64,000 bases of DNA from Burkholderia vietnamiensis LMG 10929 (lineage in GTDB: Bacteria; Pseudomonadota; Gammaproteobacteria; Burkholderiales; Burkholderiaceae), in assembly GCF_000959445.1 (NCBI RefSeq), contig NZ_CP009631.1, positions 2,356,001-2,420,000 of the forward strand. The letters run 5' to 3'. The position numbers and the translations under genes were made by a program. A model generated the notes under the pieces. The model saw only the letters and a program-made list of their open reading frames with translations. It was not told where the DNA came from and made no database searches. Numbering within the stretch: position 1 is the stretch's first letter; the number at the start of each line of letters is the position of its first letter. Below are positions 1-9,098 of the stretch, one piece after another.

Positions 1-506
1 TCAGCATTCAGCCGAACGAGCGCGGCAGCGACACGCTGGGCGCGATCAACACCGGCGTGAACAACGCGATCGTGCCTGAACTCGACTTCACGTACATGAT
101 CCGCGACTACCTGGGGGTCGAGCTGATCCTCGGCACGTCGCGCCATCAGGTCACGTCGAGCCTCGGCAATCTCGGCGGCGTGGGCGTGCTGCCGCCGACG
201 CTGCTGCTGCAATACCACTTCAATCACGCCGGCAAGGTGCGTCCGTATGTCGGTGCGGGTCTGAACTACACGTACTTCTACAACAACGGCCTGAATGTCG
301 GCGGTCAGGGCGTGTCGATCAACAAGAGCAGCTTCGGTCCGGCGCTGCAGTTCGGCGTCGACGTGCAACTCACCAAGAAGGTGTTCATGAACGTCGACTT
401 GAAGAAGATCTGGATGAGCACCGACGCGACGCTCGGCGACAAGGGCATCGGCACGCTGCACATCGATCCGCTGATCGTCGGTATCGGCGTCGGGATGAAG
501 TTCTAA
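1..506 (+). CDS. ompW: OmpW family outer-membrane protein, 3' part (5' end outside window)
   Basis: The reading frame is already open at base 3 and runs to a stop at 504-506, so only the last 167 residues are present. They alternate polar and hydrophobic residues as in an eight-stranded beta-barrel. They carry the OmpW hallmarks: a 'LQYHF' strand, then 'RPYVGAGLNYTYF', and the terminal pattern ending in aromatic Phe ('VGMKF') used for insertion by the BAM machinery. OmpW proteins form narrow hydrophobic channels in the outer membrane and are often linked to osmotic or oxidative stress. The signal peptide and start are not visible. The family assignment is firm; the transported substrate cannot be read from the sequence. 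Confidence 0.85.
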   Translation, partial: SIQPNERGSDTLGAINTGVNNAIVPELDFTYMIRDYLGVELILGTSRHQVTSSLGNLGGVGVLPPTLLLQYHFNHAGKVRPYVGAGLNYTYFYNNGLNVGGQGVSINKSSFGPALQFGVDVQLTKKVFMNVDLKKIWMSTDATLGDKGIGTLHIDPLIVGIGVGMKF

Positions 507-537
507 GCGAGCAGGGCAACAAACAGAGTTGGGGTTG

Positions 538-570
538 GCGGCATGGCAGTCGGCATGCCGCTCTTTTTTT
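538..570 (+). terminator. Rho-independent terminator of ompW
   Basis: An 8-bp perfect stem (GCGGCATG at 538-545 pairing with CATGCCGC at 554-561) with an 8-base loop is followed by TCTTTTTTT. It lies 31 bases after the OmpW stop codon. Confidence 0.85.
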
Positions 571-727
571 ATGCAGCGCCGTTGCGGGCAGAGCCGGGGG
601 CACGCAGCGCGCGGCGGCAAGCGTGACGCGTGCATCGCGCGGCCGAAAGACGCTGGCACCGCGACGAACCGGCAGCGGCGTTGCCGTTCACGGGCCGCGC
701 GAGCGGTACGTATCGACGCGCGTCGTC

Positions 728-931
728 TTACAGCTTGTCGTACTGGAAGCGCATCGCGGTGCCGTCGCGCGTGATGCGTTCCCACACGGCGCGCTTTTCT
801 TCGTCGCTGAGGAACACCCAGTTCGACACCTCGGCGGCCGTACGGCCGCACCCCTTGCACACTTCGTCGAACAGGGTCGAGCACACGCCGATGCAGGGGC
901 TGTCGGGCAGGTCGTGGAGATTGGAGGCCAT
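728..931 (-). CDS. DUF1289 domain protein
   Basis: A 67-residue protein of the DUF1289 family (YdhL-like). The family pattern is visible: 'SPCIGVC' near the N-terminus and 'CKGCGRT' about 15 residues later give a four-cysteine set that could hold a zinc ion or an iron-sulfur centre. A Trp and Arg-rich segment ('EKRAVWERI') follows. The family is small, cytosolic and of unknown function. Length matches the family. It stands alone on the minus strand, convergent with ompW and divergent from the polyamine operon. Confidence 0.8.
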   Translation of the reverse strand: MASNLHDLPDSPCIGVCSTLFDEVCKGCGRTAAEVSNWVFLSDEEKRAVWERITRDGTAMRFQYDKL

Positions 932-1439
932 CTGAAGGGTTCGCGCGGTGGAGTCGACGGGGCGTCATTTTAATGCATCGGCATGGCTCGACCCGGGCGA
1001 GCCGCCATCCGGGCGCACGGCGCGTCGCCCGACCGCGCGTGCGGCTGACCGGGCGCCGATCCACATCGGCCGTCCAGCACGGCACGGCATGCGGCGACGT
1101 CACCCACTGAGCGCCTACGCGCTCGCGACCCGATCGCAACCTTGGCGTGCCCTGCGCGCCCGCAAGCACGACTCGCACGCCGATTCACCGCCGCCTTGTT
1201 TTCCCCATGGACAGACGCCGATTACCCGATAGAATTCCCCGGGATGCGTTGCTGCGCGCGCCGCCTGAGCGGCCGGTGGCGGCAATGTGTTCCGTTTGCG
1301 CGACACGGGCATGATTTTTTTGTGACCGGGCGCGAATGATGATAGCGTTCGGGGTTTTCGGGGGGCGGCGCGCCCAACTGCGCCGCCATGATGAGGCAGA
1401 CGGCAGCCGGACAAACGGTCCGGTCGGAGGGAGAGCGGG
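932..1439. other. Intergenic region between DUF1289 gene and potF
   Basis: About 508 bases without a convincing gene. It must carry the divergent promoters for the DUF1289 gene and the pot operon. The potF start is preceded by a purine-rich ribosome-binding sequence (GGAGGGAGAG at about 1425-1434). I see no clear sigma-70 boxes or operator palindrome. Confidence 0.4.
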
Positions 1440-2534
1440 ATGAAAGCAAAAGTAGTGGGCCGGTTCGCAGCGCTCGCGCTGTGCGTGGGTGCATCGGCGG
1501 CGGCGGCGAAGGATACGCAGCTCAATGTCTATAACTGGTCGGACTACATTGCGAAGGACACGATCCCGAACTTCGAGAAGCAGACGGGCGTCAAGGTCCG
1601 CTACGACAACTACGACAGCGACGACACGCTGCAGGCGAAGCTGCTCACCGGCAGCTCGGGCTACGACATCGTCGTGCCGACCAGCAACTACGCGGGCAAG
1701 CAGATCGCGGCCGGCATCTTCGCGCCGCTCGACAAGTCGAAGCTCCCCAACCTCAAGTACCTCGATCCGCAGCTGATGGCGCTGGTCGCCGGCGCCGATC
1801 CGGGCAACAAGTATTCGGTGCCGTGGGCATACGGCACGACCGGTCTCGCGTACAACCTGACGAAGGCGCAGCAGGCGCTCGGCAAGGTGCCGCTCGACAA
1901 CTGGGACATTCTGTTCAAGCCGGAAAACATCTCGAAGCTGAAGACCTGCGGCGTGTCGGTGCTCGACGCGCCGGACCAGATGTTCGCGGCGGCGCTGCAC
2001 TACATCGGCAAGGATCCGATGAGCACGAACCCGGCCGACTACAAGGCCGCGATGGACGTGCTGAAGAAGATCCGTCCGTACATCACGCAGTTCAACTCGT
2101 CGGGCTACATCAACGACCTGGTCGGCGGCGACATCTGCTTCGCGTTCGGCTGGTCGGGCGACGTCGTGATCGCGAAGCATCGCGCGGTCGAAGCGAAGAA
2201 GCCGTACAAGGTCGAGTACTACATCCCGAAGGGCGGCGCGCCCGTGTGGTTCGACGTGATGGCAATCCCGAAGGACGCGAAGAACAAGGACGCCGCGCTG
2301 CAATGGATCAACTACATCGAGGATCCGAAGGTGCACGCGGCGATCACCAACGCCGTGTACTACCCGAGCGCGAACGCCGAAGCGCGCAAGTACGTGCGCC
2401 CGGACGTCGCGAACGACCCGGCCGTCTATCCGCCGGCCGACGTCGTGAAGACGCTGTTCCTGCTCAAGCCGCTGCCGCCTGAAATCCAGCGTCTGCAGAC
2501 CCGTCTGTGGACCGAGCTGAAATCGGGCCGCTGA
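1440..2534 (+). CDS. potF: Polyamine ABC transporter, periplasmic substrate-binding protein PotF
   Basis: A 364-residue protein with a Sec signal peptide of about 23 residues ending at an Ala-rich cleavage site before 'KDTQLNVYNWSDYI'. That segment is the conserved start of mature PotD/PotF proteins. PotF binds putrescine (some relatives spermidine) in the periplasm and delivers it to the membrane permeases. Length is typical of the family (about 365). It is the first gene of a four-gene operon with the ATPase and two permeases, separated from the ATPase gene by a small hairpin. The exact polyamine specificity is inferred only from resemblance. Confidence 0.9.
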   Translation: MKAKVVGRFAALALCVGASAAAAKDTQLNVYNWSDYIAKDTIPNFEKQTGVKVRYDNYDSDDTLQAKLLTGSSGYDIVVPTSNYAGKQIAAGIFAPLDKSKLPNLKYLDPQLMALVAGADPGNKYSVPWAYGTTGLAYNLTKAQQALGKVPLDNWDILFKPENISKLKTCGVSVLDAPDQMFAAALHYIGKDPMSTNPADYKAAMDVLKKIRPYITQFNSSGYINDLVGGDICFAFGWSGDVVIAKHRAVEAKKPYKVEYYIPKGGAPVWFDVMAIPKDAKNKDAALQWINYIEDPKVHAAITNAVYYPSANAEARKYVRPDVANDPAVYPPADVVKTLFLLKPLPPEIQRLQTRLWTELKSGR

Positions 2535-2562
2535 CGCGCGCCGCGGTGAGCCAGCAGTCATG

Positions 2563-2588
2563 AAGCCCCTGGTGTCCCCGGGGGCTTT
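2563..2588 (+). terminator. Attenuator-like hairpin between potF and potG
   Basis: AGCCCC and GGGGCT flank an 11-base loop and are followed by TTTG, inside the 86-base potF-potG gap. A weak intra-operon terminator here would give more binding protein than transporter, a common arrangement in ABC importer operons. The role is inferred. Confidence 0.5.
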
Positions 2589-2620
2589 GTTCGTCAAACG
2601 CAGGAGAGAAGCAGCACATC

Positions 2621-3781
2621 ATGAATAGCCAGTCGGGCGCGCCGGTCGCGGGTGCGCCGTCCTTCGTTCCTTCTTCCGGCGCCGCGTCGCGCGCGGAGAA
2701 CTTTGTCCAGATCGTCGACGTCGTCAAGAAGTTCGGCGAAACCGAAGTGGTCCGCAATGTGAACCTCACGGTGCGCCAGGGCGAGCTGTTCGCGCTGCTG
2801 GGCAGCTCGGGTTCCGGCAAGTCGACGCTGCTGCGGATGCTCGCCGGCCTCGAGACGGTCACGTCGGGCAAGATCCTGATCGACGGCGAAGACCTCGCGC
2901 AAATGCCGCCGTACAAGCGGCCCGTGAACATGATGTTCCAGTCGTATGCGCTGTTCCCGCACATGTCGGTCGAGGCGAACGTCGCGTACGGCCTGAAGCA
3001 GGAAGGCACGCCGAAGGCCGAGCTGAAGGAGCGTGTGGCCGCCGCGCTCGAGCTCGTGCAGATGAGCAAGTACGCGAAGCGCAAGCCGCATCAGTTGTCG
3101 GGCGGCCAGCAGCAGCGCGTCGCGCTCGCACGCTCGCTGGTCAAGCGTCCGAAGGTGCTGCTGCTCGACGAGCCGATGTCGGCGCTCGACAAGCAGATCC
3201 GCCAGCGTACGCAGATCGAGCTCGTCAACATCCTGCAGAAGGTCGGCGTCACCTGCATCATGGTCACGCACGACCAGGAAGAGGCGATGACGATGGCCAA
3301 CCGGCTCGCGGTGATGAGCGAAGGGCAGATCGTGCAGATCGGCTCGCCGAGCGAGGTCTACGAATATCCGAACAGCCGCTTCTCGGCCGAGTTCATCGGC
3401 TCGACGAACCTGTTCGAGGGCATCACCGTCGAGGACGAACCCGACTACGTGTACATCGAATCGCCCGAGCTGCCGAGCCGGCTGTACGTGAGCCACGGCA
3501 TCACCGGCCCGCTCGGGATGCCGGTCACGGTGTCGGTGCGCCCCGAGCGCATCGCGCTGACCCGCAAGCCGCCCGAAGGCGCGTTCAACTGGGCGCACGG
3601 CCGGATCGCCAACGTCGCGTACATGGGCGGCTATTCGCTGTATCACGTGAAGCTCGACGCGGGCAAGACGGTGATCGCGAACGTGTCGAGCCTCGCGATC
3701 AGCGAGCTCGAAACGCCCGCGCTCGGCGACGAGATCTACGTGCGCTGGAGCGCGACCGCCGGCGTGGTGCTGACGTCATGA
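2621..3781 (+). CDS. potG: Polyamine ABC transporter ATPase PotG
   Basis: A 386-residue ABC ATPase that powers polyamine import. Walker A 'GSSGSGKST' is at about residue 66, the ABC signature 'LSGGQQQRV' follows, and Walker B 'VLLLDEP' comes next. The C-terminal third is a TOBE/MOP-like regulatory domain. About 35 extra low-complexity residues precede the first ABC strand, as in many PotG proteins. A ribosome-binding sequence (GGAGAGAAG) precedes the start. The stop overlaps the potH start by four bases (ATGA), which indicates translational coupling. Confidence 0.92.
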   Translation: MNSQSGAPVAGAPSFVPSSGAASRAENFVQIVDVVKKFGETEVVRNVNLTVRQGELFALLGSSGSGKSTLLRMLAGLETVTSGKILIDGEDLAQMPPYKRPVNMMFQSYALFPHMSVEANVAYGLKQEGTPKAELKERVAAALELVQMSKYAKRKPHQLSGGQQQRVALARSLVKRPKVLLLDEPMSALDKQIRQRTQIELVNILQKVGVTCIMVTHDQEEAMTMANRLAVMSEGQIVQIGSPSEVYEYPNSRFSAEFIGSTNLFEGITVEDEPDYVYIESPELPSRLYVSHGITGPLGMPVTVSVRPERIALTRKPPEGAFNWAHGRIANVAYMGGYSLYHVKLDAGKTVIANVSSLAISELETPALGDEIYVRWSATAGVVLTS

Positions 3782-4707
3782 ACGCGCTCAAGTCGATGTT
3801 CTCGTGGCCCGTGCGGCGCTTCAACCTGACGGGCGCCACGGCGGTCGTCGCGGGGCCGTACACGTGGCTCGTGCTGTTCTTCCTCGTGCCGTTCGTGCTG
3901 GTCGTGAAGATCAGCTTCGCGGAGCTGCAGCTCGGCATCCCGCCGTACACGGAGCTCGCGTCGTATACGGACGGCGTGTTGCACATCGCGCTGAACCTGT
4001 CGCACTACGCGTTCCTGCTCACCGACAGCCTGTACTTCGCGACCTACGTGAACTCGGTCGTGGTGGCCGCGATCACGACGCTGCTGTGCCTGCTGATCGG
4101 CTATCCGATGGCGTACTACATCGCCCGCTCGAACCCGGCCACGCGCAACCTGCTGATGATGGGCGTGATGCTGCCGTTCTGGACGTCGTTCCTGATCCGC
4201 GTGTACGCGTGGATCGGGATCCTCAAGAACAACGGCTTGCTGAACAACTTCCTGATGTGGATCGGCCTGACGCACACGCCGATCGAGCTGTACCGCACCA
4301 ACTACGCGGTCTATATCGGGATGGTGTATTCGTATCTGCCGTTCCTCGTGATGCCGCTGTACGCGCACCTCGTGAAGATGGACCTGCGCCTGCTCGAGGC
4401 GGCGTACGACCTCGGCGCGCGGCCGTGGAAGGCGTTCGTGCAGATCACGCTGCCGCTGTCGAAGAACGGGATCATCGCGGGCTGCCTGCTGGTGTTCATC
4501 CCGGCGGTCGGCGAGTACGTGATTCCGGAGCTGCTCGGCGGCGCGAACACGCTGATGATCGGCCGCGTGATGTGGAATGAGTTCTTCAACAACGCAGACT
4601 GGCCGATGGCGTCGGCCGTGACCTGCGCGATGGTGCTGCTGCTGCTCGTGCCGATGGCGATGTTCCAGCACTTCCAGGCGAAGGAGCAGGAGGGCCGCCG
4701 TCGATGA
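3778..4707 (+). CDS. potH: Polyamine ABC transporter permease PotH
   Basis: A 309-residue inner-membrane permease with about six transmembrane segments. It has the binding-protein-dependent transport 'EAA' loop ('EAAYDLGARPWKAF', near residue 205) that docks on the ATPase. A cytoplasmic N-terminal tail of about 25 residues precedes the first membrane helix. It overlaps both neighbours by four bases (ATGA), so it is translationally coupled to potG and potI. With PotI it forms the heterodimeric channel for putrescine or spermidine. Confidence 0.9.
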   Translation: MNALKSMFSWPVRRFNLTGATAVVAGPYTWLVLFFLVPFVLVVKISFAELQLGIPPYTELASYTDGVLHIALNLSHYAFLLTDSLYFATYVNSVVVAAITTLLCLLIGYPMAYYIARSNPATRNLLMMGVMLPFWTSFLIRVYAWIGILKNNGLLNNFLMWIGLTHTPIELYRTNYAVYIGMVYSYLPFLVMPLYAHLVKMDLRLLEAAYDLGARPWKAFVQITLPLSKNGIIAGCLLVFIPAVGEYVIPELLGGANTLMIGRVMWNEFFNNADWPMASAVTCAMVLLLLVPMAMFQHFQAKEQEGRRR

Positions 4708-5525
4708 AGCCGAATCGTTTCCTGCAGTTCGCGGCGCTGTTCGCCGGCTTCGCGTTCCTCTACATCCCGATCGTCAGCCTGATCGTCTACTCGTTCAACG
4801 AGTCGAAGCTCGTCACCGTGTGGTCGGGCTTCTCGTTGCGCTGGTACGTGGCGCTCGTGCAGGACGACGAGCTGCTCGCGGCCGCGTGGCTGTCGCTGAA
4901 GATCGGCGTGCTGACCGCGTTCGCGTCGGTGTTCATCGGCACCTGGGCCGGCTTCGTGCTCGCGCGGATGGGGCGCTTCCGCGGCTTCGCGCTGTTCAGC
5001 GGGATGATCAACGCGCCGCTCGTGATCCCCGAGGTGATTCAGGGCATCTCGCTGCTGCTGCTGTTCATCGAGCTCGCGAAGTGGATCGGCTGGCCGGCCG
5101 AGCGCGGCGTGTTCACGATCTGGCTCGGCCACGTGATGCTGTGCATCTCGTACGTCGCGATCATCGTGCAGTCGCGCGTGCGCGAGCTGAACCCGTCGCT
5201 CGAGGAAGCCGCGCTCGATCTCGGCGCGACGCCGCTGAAAGTGTTCTTCACGATCACGCTGCCGCTGATTTCGCAGGCGCTGGTGGCCGGCTGGCTGCTG
5301 TCGTTCACGCTGTCGATCGACGACCTCGTGCTGTCGGCGTTCCTGTCGGGTCCCGGCTCGACGACGCTGCCGCTCGTCGTGTTCTCGCGCGTGCGCCTCG
5401 GCCTGAATCCGGAGATGAACGCGCTCGCGACGCTGTTCATCGTCGCGGTGACGGCCGGCGTCGTGATCGCGAACGTCGTGATGCTGCGCCAGCAACGCAA
5501 GCGGATGGCGGGCTTCGCGGCCTGA
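4704..5525 (+). CDS. potI: Polyamine ABC transporter permease PotI
   Basis: A 273-residue permease, the second membrane subunit of the importer. It has about six membrane helices and the EAA loop 'LEEAALDLGATPLKVF' near residue 170. The sequence 'SFTLSIDDLVLSAF' after it is a hallmark of PotC/PotI proteins. The start overlaps the potH stop by four bases. It is the last gene of the operon and is followed within 45 bases by a hairpin terminator. Confidence 0.9.
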   Translation: MKPNRFLQFAALFAGFAFLYIPIVSLIVYSFNESKLVTVWSGFSLRWYVALVQDDELLAAAWLSLKIGVLTAFASVFIGTWAGFVLARMGRFRGFALFSGMINAPLVIPEVIQGISLLLLFIELAKWIGWPAERGVFTIWLGHVMLCISYVAIIVQSRVRELNPSLEEAALDLGATPLKVFFTITLPLISQALVAGWLLSFTLSIDDLVLSAFLSGPGSTTLPLVVFSRVRLGLNPEMNALATLFIVAVTAGVVIANVVMLRQQRKRMAGFAA

Positions 5526-5566
5526 GCGCCGCTTGACGCGCCGGTTGCCGCGCAACCGGCAACAAC

Positions 5567-5608
5567 AAAACGCCCGGCGCCGACGATGAGTCGGGCCGGG
5601 CGTTTTTG
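5567..5608 (+). terminator. Bidirectional hairpin terminator after potI
   Basis: AAAACGCCCGGC at 5567-5578 pairs with GCCGGGCGTTTTT at 5595-5607. The A-run on one side and T-run on the other let it end transcription of the pot operon from the left and of the tauE-type gene from the right. Confidence 0.85.
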
Positions 5609-5632
5609 TCGCCAGCGCAGGCTGCGCGCGGC

Positions 5633-6439
5633 TTATGCGCTGAACGCGGCCTTCGCGAGCAGGCCGAGCGCCACGCACACGAGCACGATCGCGAAGCCGG
5701 CCTGCACGTGGCGCGCGGACAGGTGCCGCGAGGCTGCGCGCCCGACTACCATGCCGAGCGCCGTCGCGACGGTGAACCACAGCATCATGTCGACCGGCGC
5801 GCGCGTGCCCGCCACGAAGGTCGCGAGCACGCCGCCGGTGCCGACCAGCGCGATCACCATCAGCGACGTCGCGACCACGCCGTGCATCGACACGTTCGTG
5901 AACTTGCGCAGCATCGGCACGATCACGAAGCCGCCGCCGACGCCGAGCAGCCCCGTCATCAGTCCCGTCACCGCGCCGGTGGACGCGAGCGCGAACCCGA
6001 CCGGCCACGACCACACGAGGCGGCCGGTGTCGGGATTCACGCGGCCGACGCACAGGCGCGACTCGTCGTGCTCGCCGGCGCCTTGGCGCAGTGCCTGCCG
6101 CAGCAGACGGGCCGCGACGATCAGCATCGTCAGCGCGAACAGCGCGAGCAGCACGCGTTGCGGCAGCACGTGCGCGAGCCGCACGCCGAGCGTGGTGAGC
6201 GGCACGCCCGCGAGCGCCATCAACAGCGCCGCGCGGTAGCGCACGAGCCCGCGGCGAAACCCTTCGAGCGCGCCGAGCGCGGCGCTGCCGGCCACCGCGA
6301 CGAGCGCGACCGGCGTGGCCTGCTGCATCGGCCAGCCCATTCCGACGACGAGCGCCGGGACCGCGAGAATGCCGCCGCCCGCGCCGGTGAGGCCGAGCAC
6401 GGCGCCGACGAAGCCGCCGAGTACCAGAGAAATCAGCAT
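5633..6439 (-). CDS. TauE/SafE family sulfite exporter-like membrane protein
   Basis: A 268-residue integral membrane protein with about eight helices. It shows the two family repeats, each opening with a glycine-rich segment ('GLTGAGGGILAVPALV' near residue 18 and 'GLLGVGGGFVIVPML' in the second half). TauE/SafE proteins export sulfite, sulfoacetate or related sulfur anions. It is the third gene of the minus-strand sulfur operon, 18 bases after the sulfide:quinone oxidoreductase gene. The likely job is to remove sulfite, the product of persulfide oxidation, from the cytoplasm. That substrate is inferred from context. Confidence 0.85.
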   Translation of the reverse strand: MLISLVLGGFVGAVLGLTGAGGGILAVPALVVGMGWPMQQATPVALVAVAGSAALGALEGFRRGLVRYRAALLMALAGVPLTTLGVRLAHVLPQRVLLALFALTMLIVAARLLRQALRQGAGEHDESRLCVGRVNPDTGRLVWSWPVGFALASTGAVTGLMTGLLGVGGGFVIVPMLRKFTNVSMHGVVATSLMVIALVGTGGVLATFVAGTRAPVDMMLWFTVATALGMVVGRAASRHLSARHVQAGFAIVLVCVALGLLAKAAFSA

Positions 6440-6457
6440 GGTGTCATCGGCTTCCGG

Positions 6458-8125
6458 TCAACGTGCGATCGCGGGCTTCGCGAGCCATTCGCGGCCCTTG
6501 AGCATCCCCTTCCAGTACAGCGGCGGCAGCAGGCGCTCCTTGAGCAGCCACGCGAGCCGCGACGGACGCCGGCCGTCGATCAGCCACGCGGGGAAGGTCG
6601 GCGCGACCTTGCCGCCGTACAGGAATTCGGCGAGCACGATCTTGCCGCGCTCGACCGTGAGCGGGCACGAGCCGTAGCCGTCGTACGCGGCGTCGCCCTG
6701 CACGCGGCCGAGCGCCGCCAGCACGTTGTGCGCGACCACGGGCGCCTGCTTGCGCGCGGCCGCGGCGGTTTTCGCGTTGGTGGTGTTGGCGACGTCGCCG
6801 AGCGCGAAGATATCCGGGAAGCGCTTGTGCCGCAGCGTCGCCGGGTCGACGTCGATCCAGCCGGCAGCATCGGCGAGCGGGCTCGCGCGCACGAAGTCGG
6901 GCGCCTTCTGCGGCGGCACGACGTGGATCATGTCGAAGTTGCGCTGGACGGTCTCCGTGCTGCCGTCGGGCAGCGTGCGCCGGAACGTCGCGCGCCGCGC
7001 CGGCCCGTCGATCGCGATCAGGTTGTGGCCGAACGACAGCGCGATGTCGTAGCGCTCGACGTATTCCATCAGCGCGGGCACGTAGTCGGCGACGCCGAAT
7101 AGCACGGCGCCCGCATTCAGGAATTCGACGTTCGCCGCGCCCAGGCGGCCGTTGCGCCGCCAGTGATCGCACGACATGTACATCGCCTTCTGCGGCGCGC
7201 CCGCGCACTTGATCGGCATCGGCGGCTGCGTGAACAGCGCATTGCCGCCGCGGAACGCCTGCACCAGCTGCCACGTGTACGGCGCGAGATCGTAGCGATA
7301 GTTGGACGTGACGCCGTTGTGGCCGAGCGTGTCGGCGAGGCCCTCGATCGCGTCCCAGTCGAGCTTCAGGCCCGGGCACACGATCAGCTTGCGATAGCCG
7401 ATGCGGCGGCAGCCGTCGAGCACGACCGCGTGCGCGTCGGGCTCGAAGCCGGCGACGGCCGCCTGGATGCGCTTCACGCCGCGCGGCAGCACGTCGACGA
7501 TGCGGCGCGCGGTCGTCTCGGGCCGGAACACGCCCGCGCCGACCATCGTCCAGCCCGGCTGGTAGTAATGGATCTCGGCCGGGTCGATCACCGCGATGTC
7601 GAGCGAGCCGTCGCGCGCGAGCAGGCTCGACGCGACCGCGACGCCGGCCGCGCCCGCGCCGACGATCACGATGTCGTGCTGCGCGTCGACGGCCGGTGCG
7701 CTCTGCGCCGCGCCGCGTGCGAGCCGCGACGCGACTGCCGCGAGATCGTAGCCGGCCTTGGCGGCCGTCGCGACGATCTCTTCGATCGGACGCGAGCCGG
7801 CCTGCGACAGCGCCCACAGCGTCGCCGAGCGCATGCCGCTGCGGCAGTACGCGTGCACCGGGCCGGCGAGCGACGCGACGAGCACGCCGAACTGCGCGGC
7901 CTGCTCGTCGGTGACCTTGCCCGTGTCGACCGGCAGGTAGTGCACGGCGATGCCGAGCGGCGCGGCGGCGGCGCGGATCTCGGCGACGGTCGGCTGATCC
8001 GAGCCTTCGCCGTCCGGCCGGTTGCAGACGATTGCGCGCACACCTGCCGCTTGCAGCGCGGGCAGGTCGGTCGCGGCGATCTGGGGGGAGACCGATAGCG
8101 TGTCGGTCAGCTTGCGGATGTTCAT
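6458..8125 (-). CDS. DUF442 (phosphatase/rhodanese-like) - sulfide:quinone oxidoreductase fusion
   Basis: A 555-residue two-domain protein. Residues 1-110 are a TIGR01244/DUF442 domain with an intact cysteine loop ('YCRSGMRS', Cys94), related to dual-specificity phosphatases and acting like a rhodanese in sulfide operons. After a linker, residues 150-555 are an FAD enzyme with the dinucleotide motif 'VGAGAAG' (Gly156-Gly161) and the type II sulfide:quinone oxidoreductase signature 'KCAGAPQK'. A further cysteine sits in 'YGSCPLTV'. The predicted role is to oxidise sulfide to sulfane sulfur, pass electrons to quinone and hand the sulfur on within one chain. It lies between a persulfide-dioxygenase-like gene and a sulfite exporter, under a sigma-54 promoter. 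Confidence 0.88.
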   Translation of the reverse strand: MNIRKLTDTLSVSPQIAATDLPALQAAGVRAIVCNRPDGEGSDQPTVAEIRAAAAPLGIAVHYLPVDTGKVTDEQAAQFGVLVASLAGPVHAYCRSGMRSATLWALSQAGSRPIEEIVATAAKAGYDLAAVASRLARGAAQSAPAVDAQHDIVIVGAGAAGVAVASSLLARDGSLDIAVIDPAEIHYYQPGWTMVGAGVFRPETTARRIVDVLPRGVKRIQAAVAGFEPDAHAVVLDGCRRIGYRKLIVCPGLKLDWDAIEGLADTLGHNGVTSNYRYDLAPYTWQLVQAFRGGNALFTQPPMPIKCAGAPQKAMYMSCDHWRRNGRLGAANVEFLNAGAVLFGVADYVPALMEYVERYDIALSFGHNLIAIDGPARRATFRRTLPDGSTETVQRNFDMIHVVPPQKAPDFVRASPLADAAGWIDVDPATLRHKRFPDIFALGDVANTTNAKTAAAARKQAPVVAHNVLAALGRVQGDAAYDGYGSCPLTVERGKIVLAEFLYGGKVAPTFPAWLIDGRRPSRLAWLLKERLLPPLYWKGMLKGREWLAKPAIAR

Positions 8126-8167
8126 GTCGGGGGTTCTCCGGTCGGGCGGCGGCTCGGCTTCAGATCG

Positions 8168-9052
8168 TCAGATCGCGTTCAGCGGGATCTTCAGGTAGCG
8201 CACGCCATTGTTTTCGGGTTCGGGCAGGTGGCCGGCGCGCATGTTGACCTGCACCGACGGCAGCATCAGCACCGGCATGTCGAGCGTCGCGTCGCGCGCG
8301 GTGCGCATGGCGACGAAATCGTCCTCGCTCACGCCGTCCTTCACGTGGACGTTCGCCTGACGCTGCTCGGCCACCGTCGTCACGAACTGCACGTCGCGGC
8401 CGCCGGGCTGGTAGTCGTGGCACAGGTACAGGCGCGTATCGGCCGGCAGCGCCAGCACGCGCGCGATCGAGCGGTACAGCGTGCGCGCGTCGCCGCCGGG
8501 GAAGTCGCAGCGCGCGGTGCCGTAGTCGGGCATGAACAGCGTGTCGCCGACGAAGGCCGCGCGCTGGGTCGCGTCGTCGACGCAGTAGGTCATGCACGCC
8601 GGCGTATGGCCCGGCGTGTGCATCGCGCGGATCGTCAGCGCGCCGAGCGCGAGCGTGTCGCCGTCGTCGAGCAGGCGGTCGAACTGGCTGCCGTCGTGCG
8701 CGAAGCCGGGGCCGGCATTGAACAGCGTGCCGAACACGTCCTGCACGCGGCGCACGTGCGAGCCGATCGCGATCTGGCCGCCGACGTGCGCCTTCAGGTA
8801 CGGCGCAGCCGACAGGTGGTCGGCGTGCACGTGCGTCTCGAGCAGCCAGTGCACGGTCGCGCCGAGTTCGGCGACGCGCGCGATCAGCCGGTCGGCGCTG
8901 TCCGTGCGCGTGCGGCCGGATTTCGGATCGTAGTCGAGCACGCTGTCGATCAACGCGCAGGCGCGGCTGCCGGTATCGAGCAACAGGTAGCTGACGGTAT
9001 GGGTCGCCGGGTCGAAGAAGCCTTCGACCGACAATTGGGGGGCATGGCTCAC
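8168..9052 (-). CDS. Persulfide dioxygenase-like metallo-beta-lactamase-fold protein
   Basis: A 294-residue ETHE1/Blh-type enzyme. It has the metal-binding motif 'THVHADHL' (His74, His76, Asp78, His79), then 'HTPGHTP', 'GDTLF' and 'LCHDY', plus the 'ARCDFPGGD' segment seen in glutathione-persulfide dioxygenases. These non-haem iron enzymes oxidise glutathione persulfide to sulfite. I chose the GTG start at 9052, which has GAGGA 7 bases upstream. An in-frame ATG at 9115 lies inside the sigma-54 promoter, upstream of the expected transcript start, so it cannot be used. It is the first gene of the sulfide operon. Confidence 0.85.
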   Translation of the reverse strand: MSHAPQLSVEGFFDPATHTVSYLLLDTGSRACALIDSVLDYDPKSGRTRTDSADRLIARVAELGATVHWLLETHVHADHLSAAPYLKAHVGGQIAIGSHVRRVQDVFGTLFNAGPGFAHDGSQFDRLLDDGDTLALGALTIRAMHTPGHTPACMTYCVDDATQRAAFVGDTLFMPDYGTARCDFPGGDARTLYRSIARVLALPADTRLYLCHDYQPGGRDVQFVTTVAEQRQANVHVKDGVSEDDFVAMRTARDATLDMPVLMLPSVQVNMRAGHLPEPENNGVRYLKIPLNAI

Positions 9053-9098
9053 GTTATGTCCTCGCTGGGGTTCTGCATCTGCAATTGCGTATCCCATG

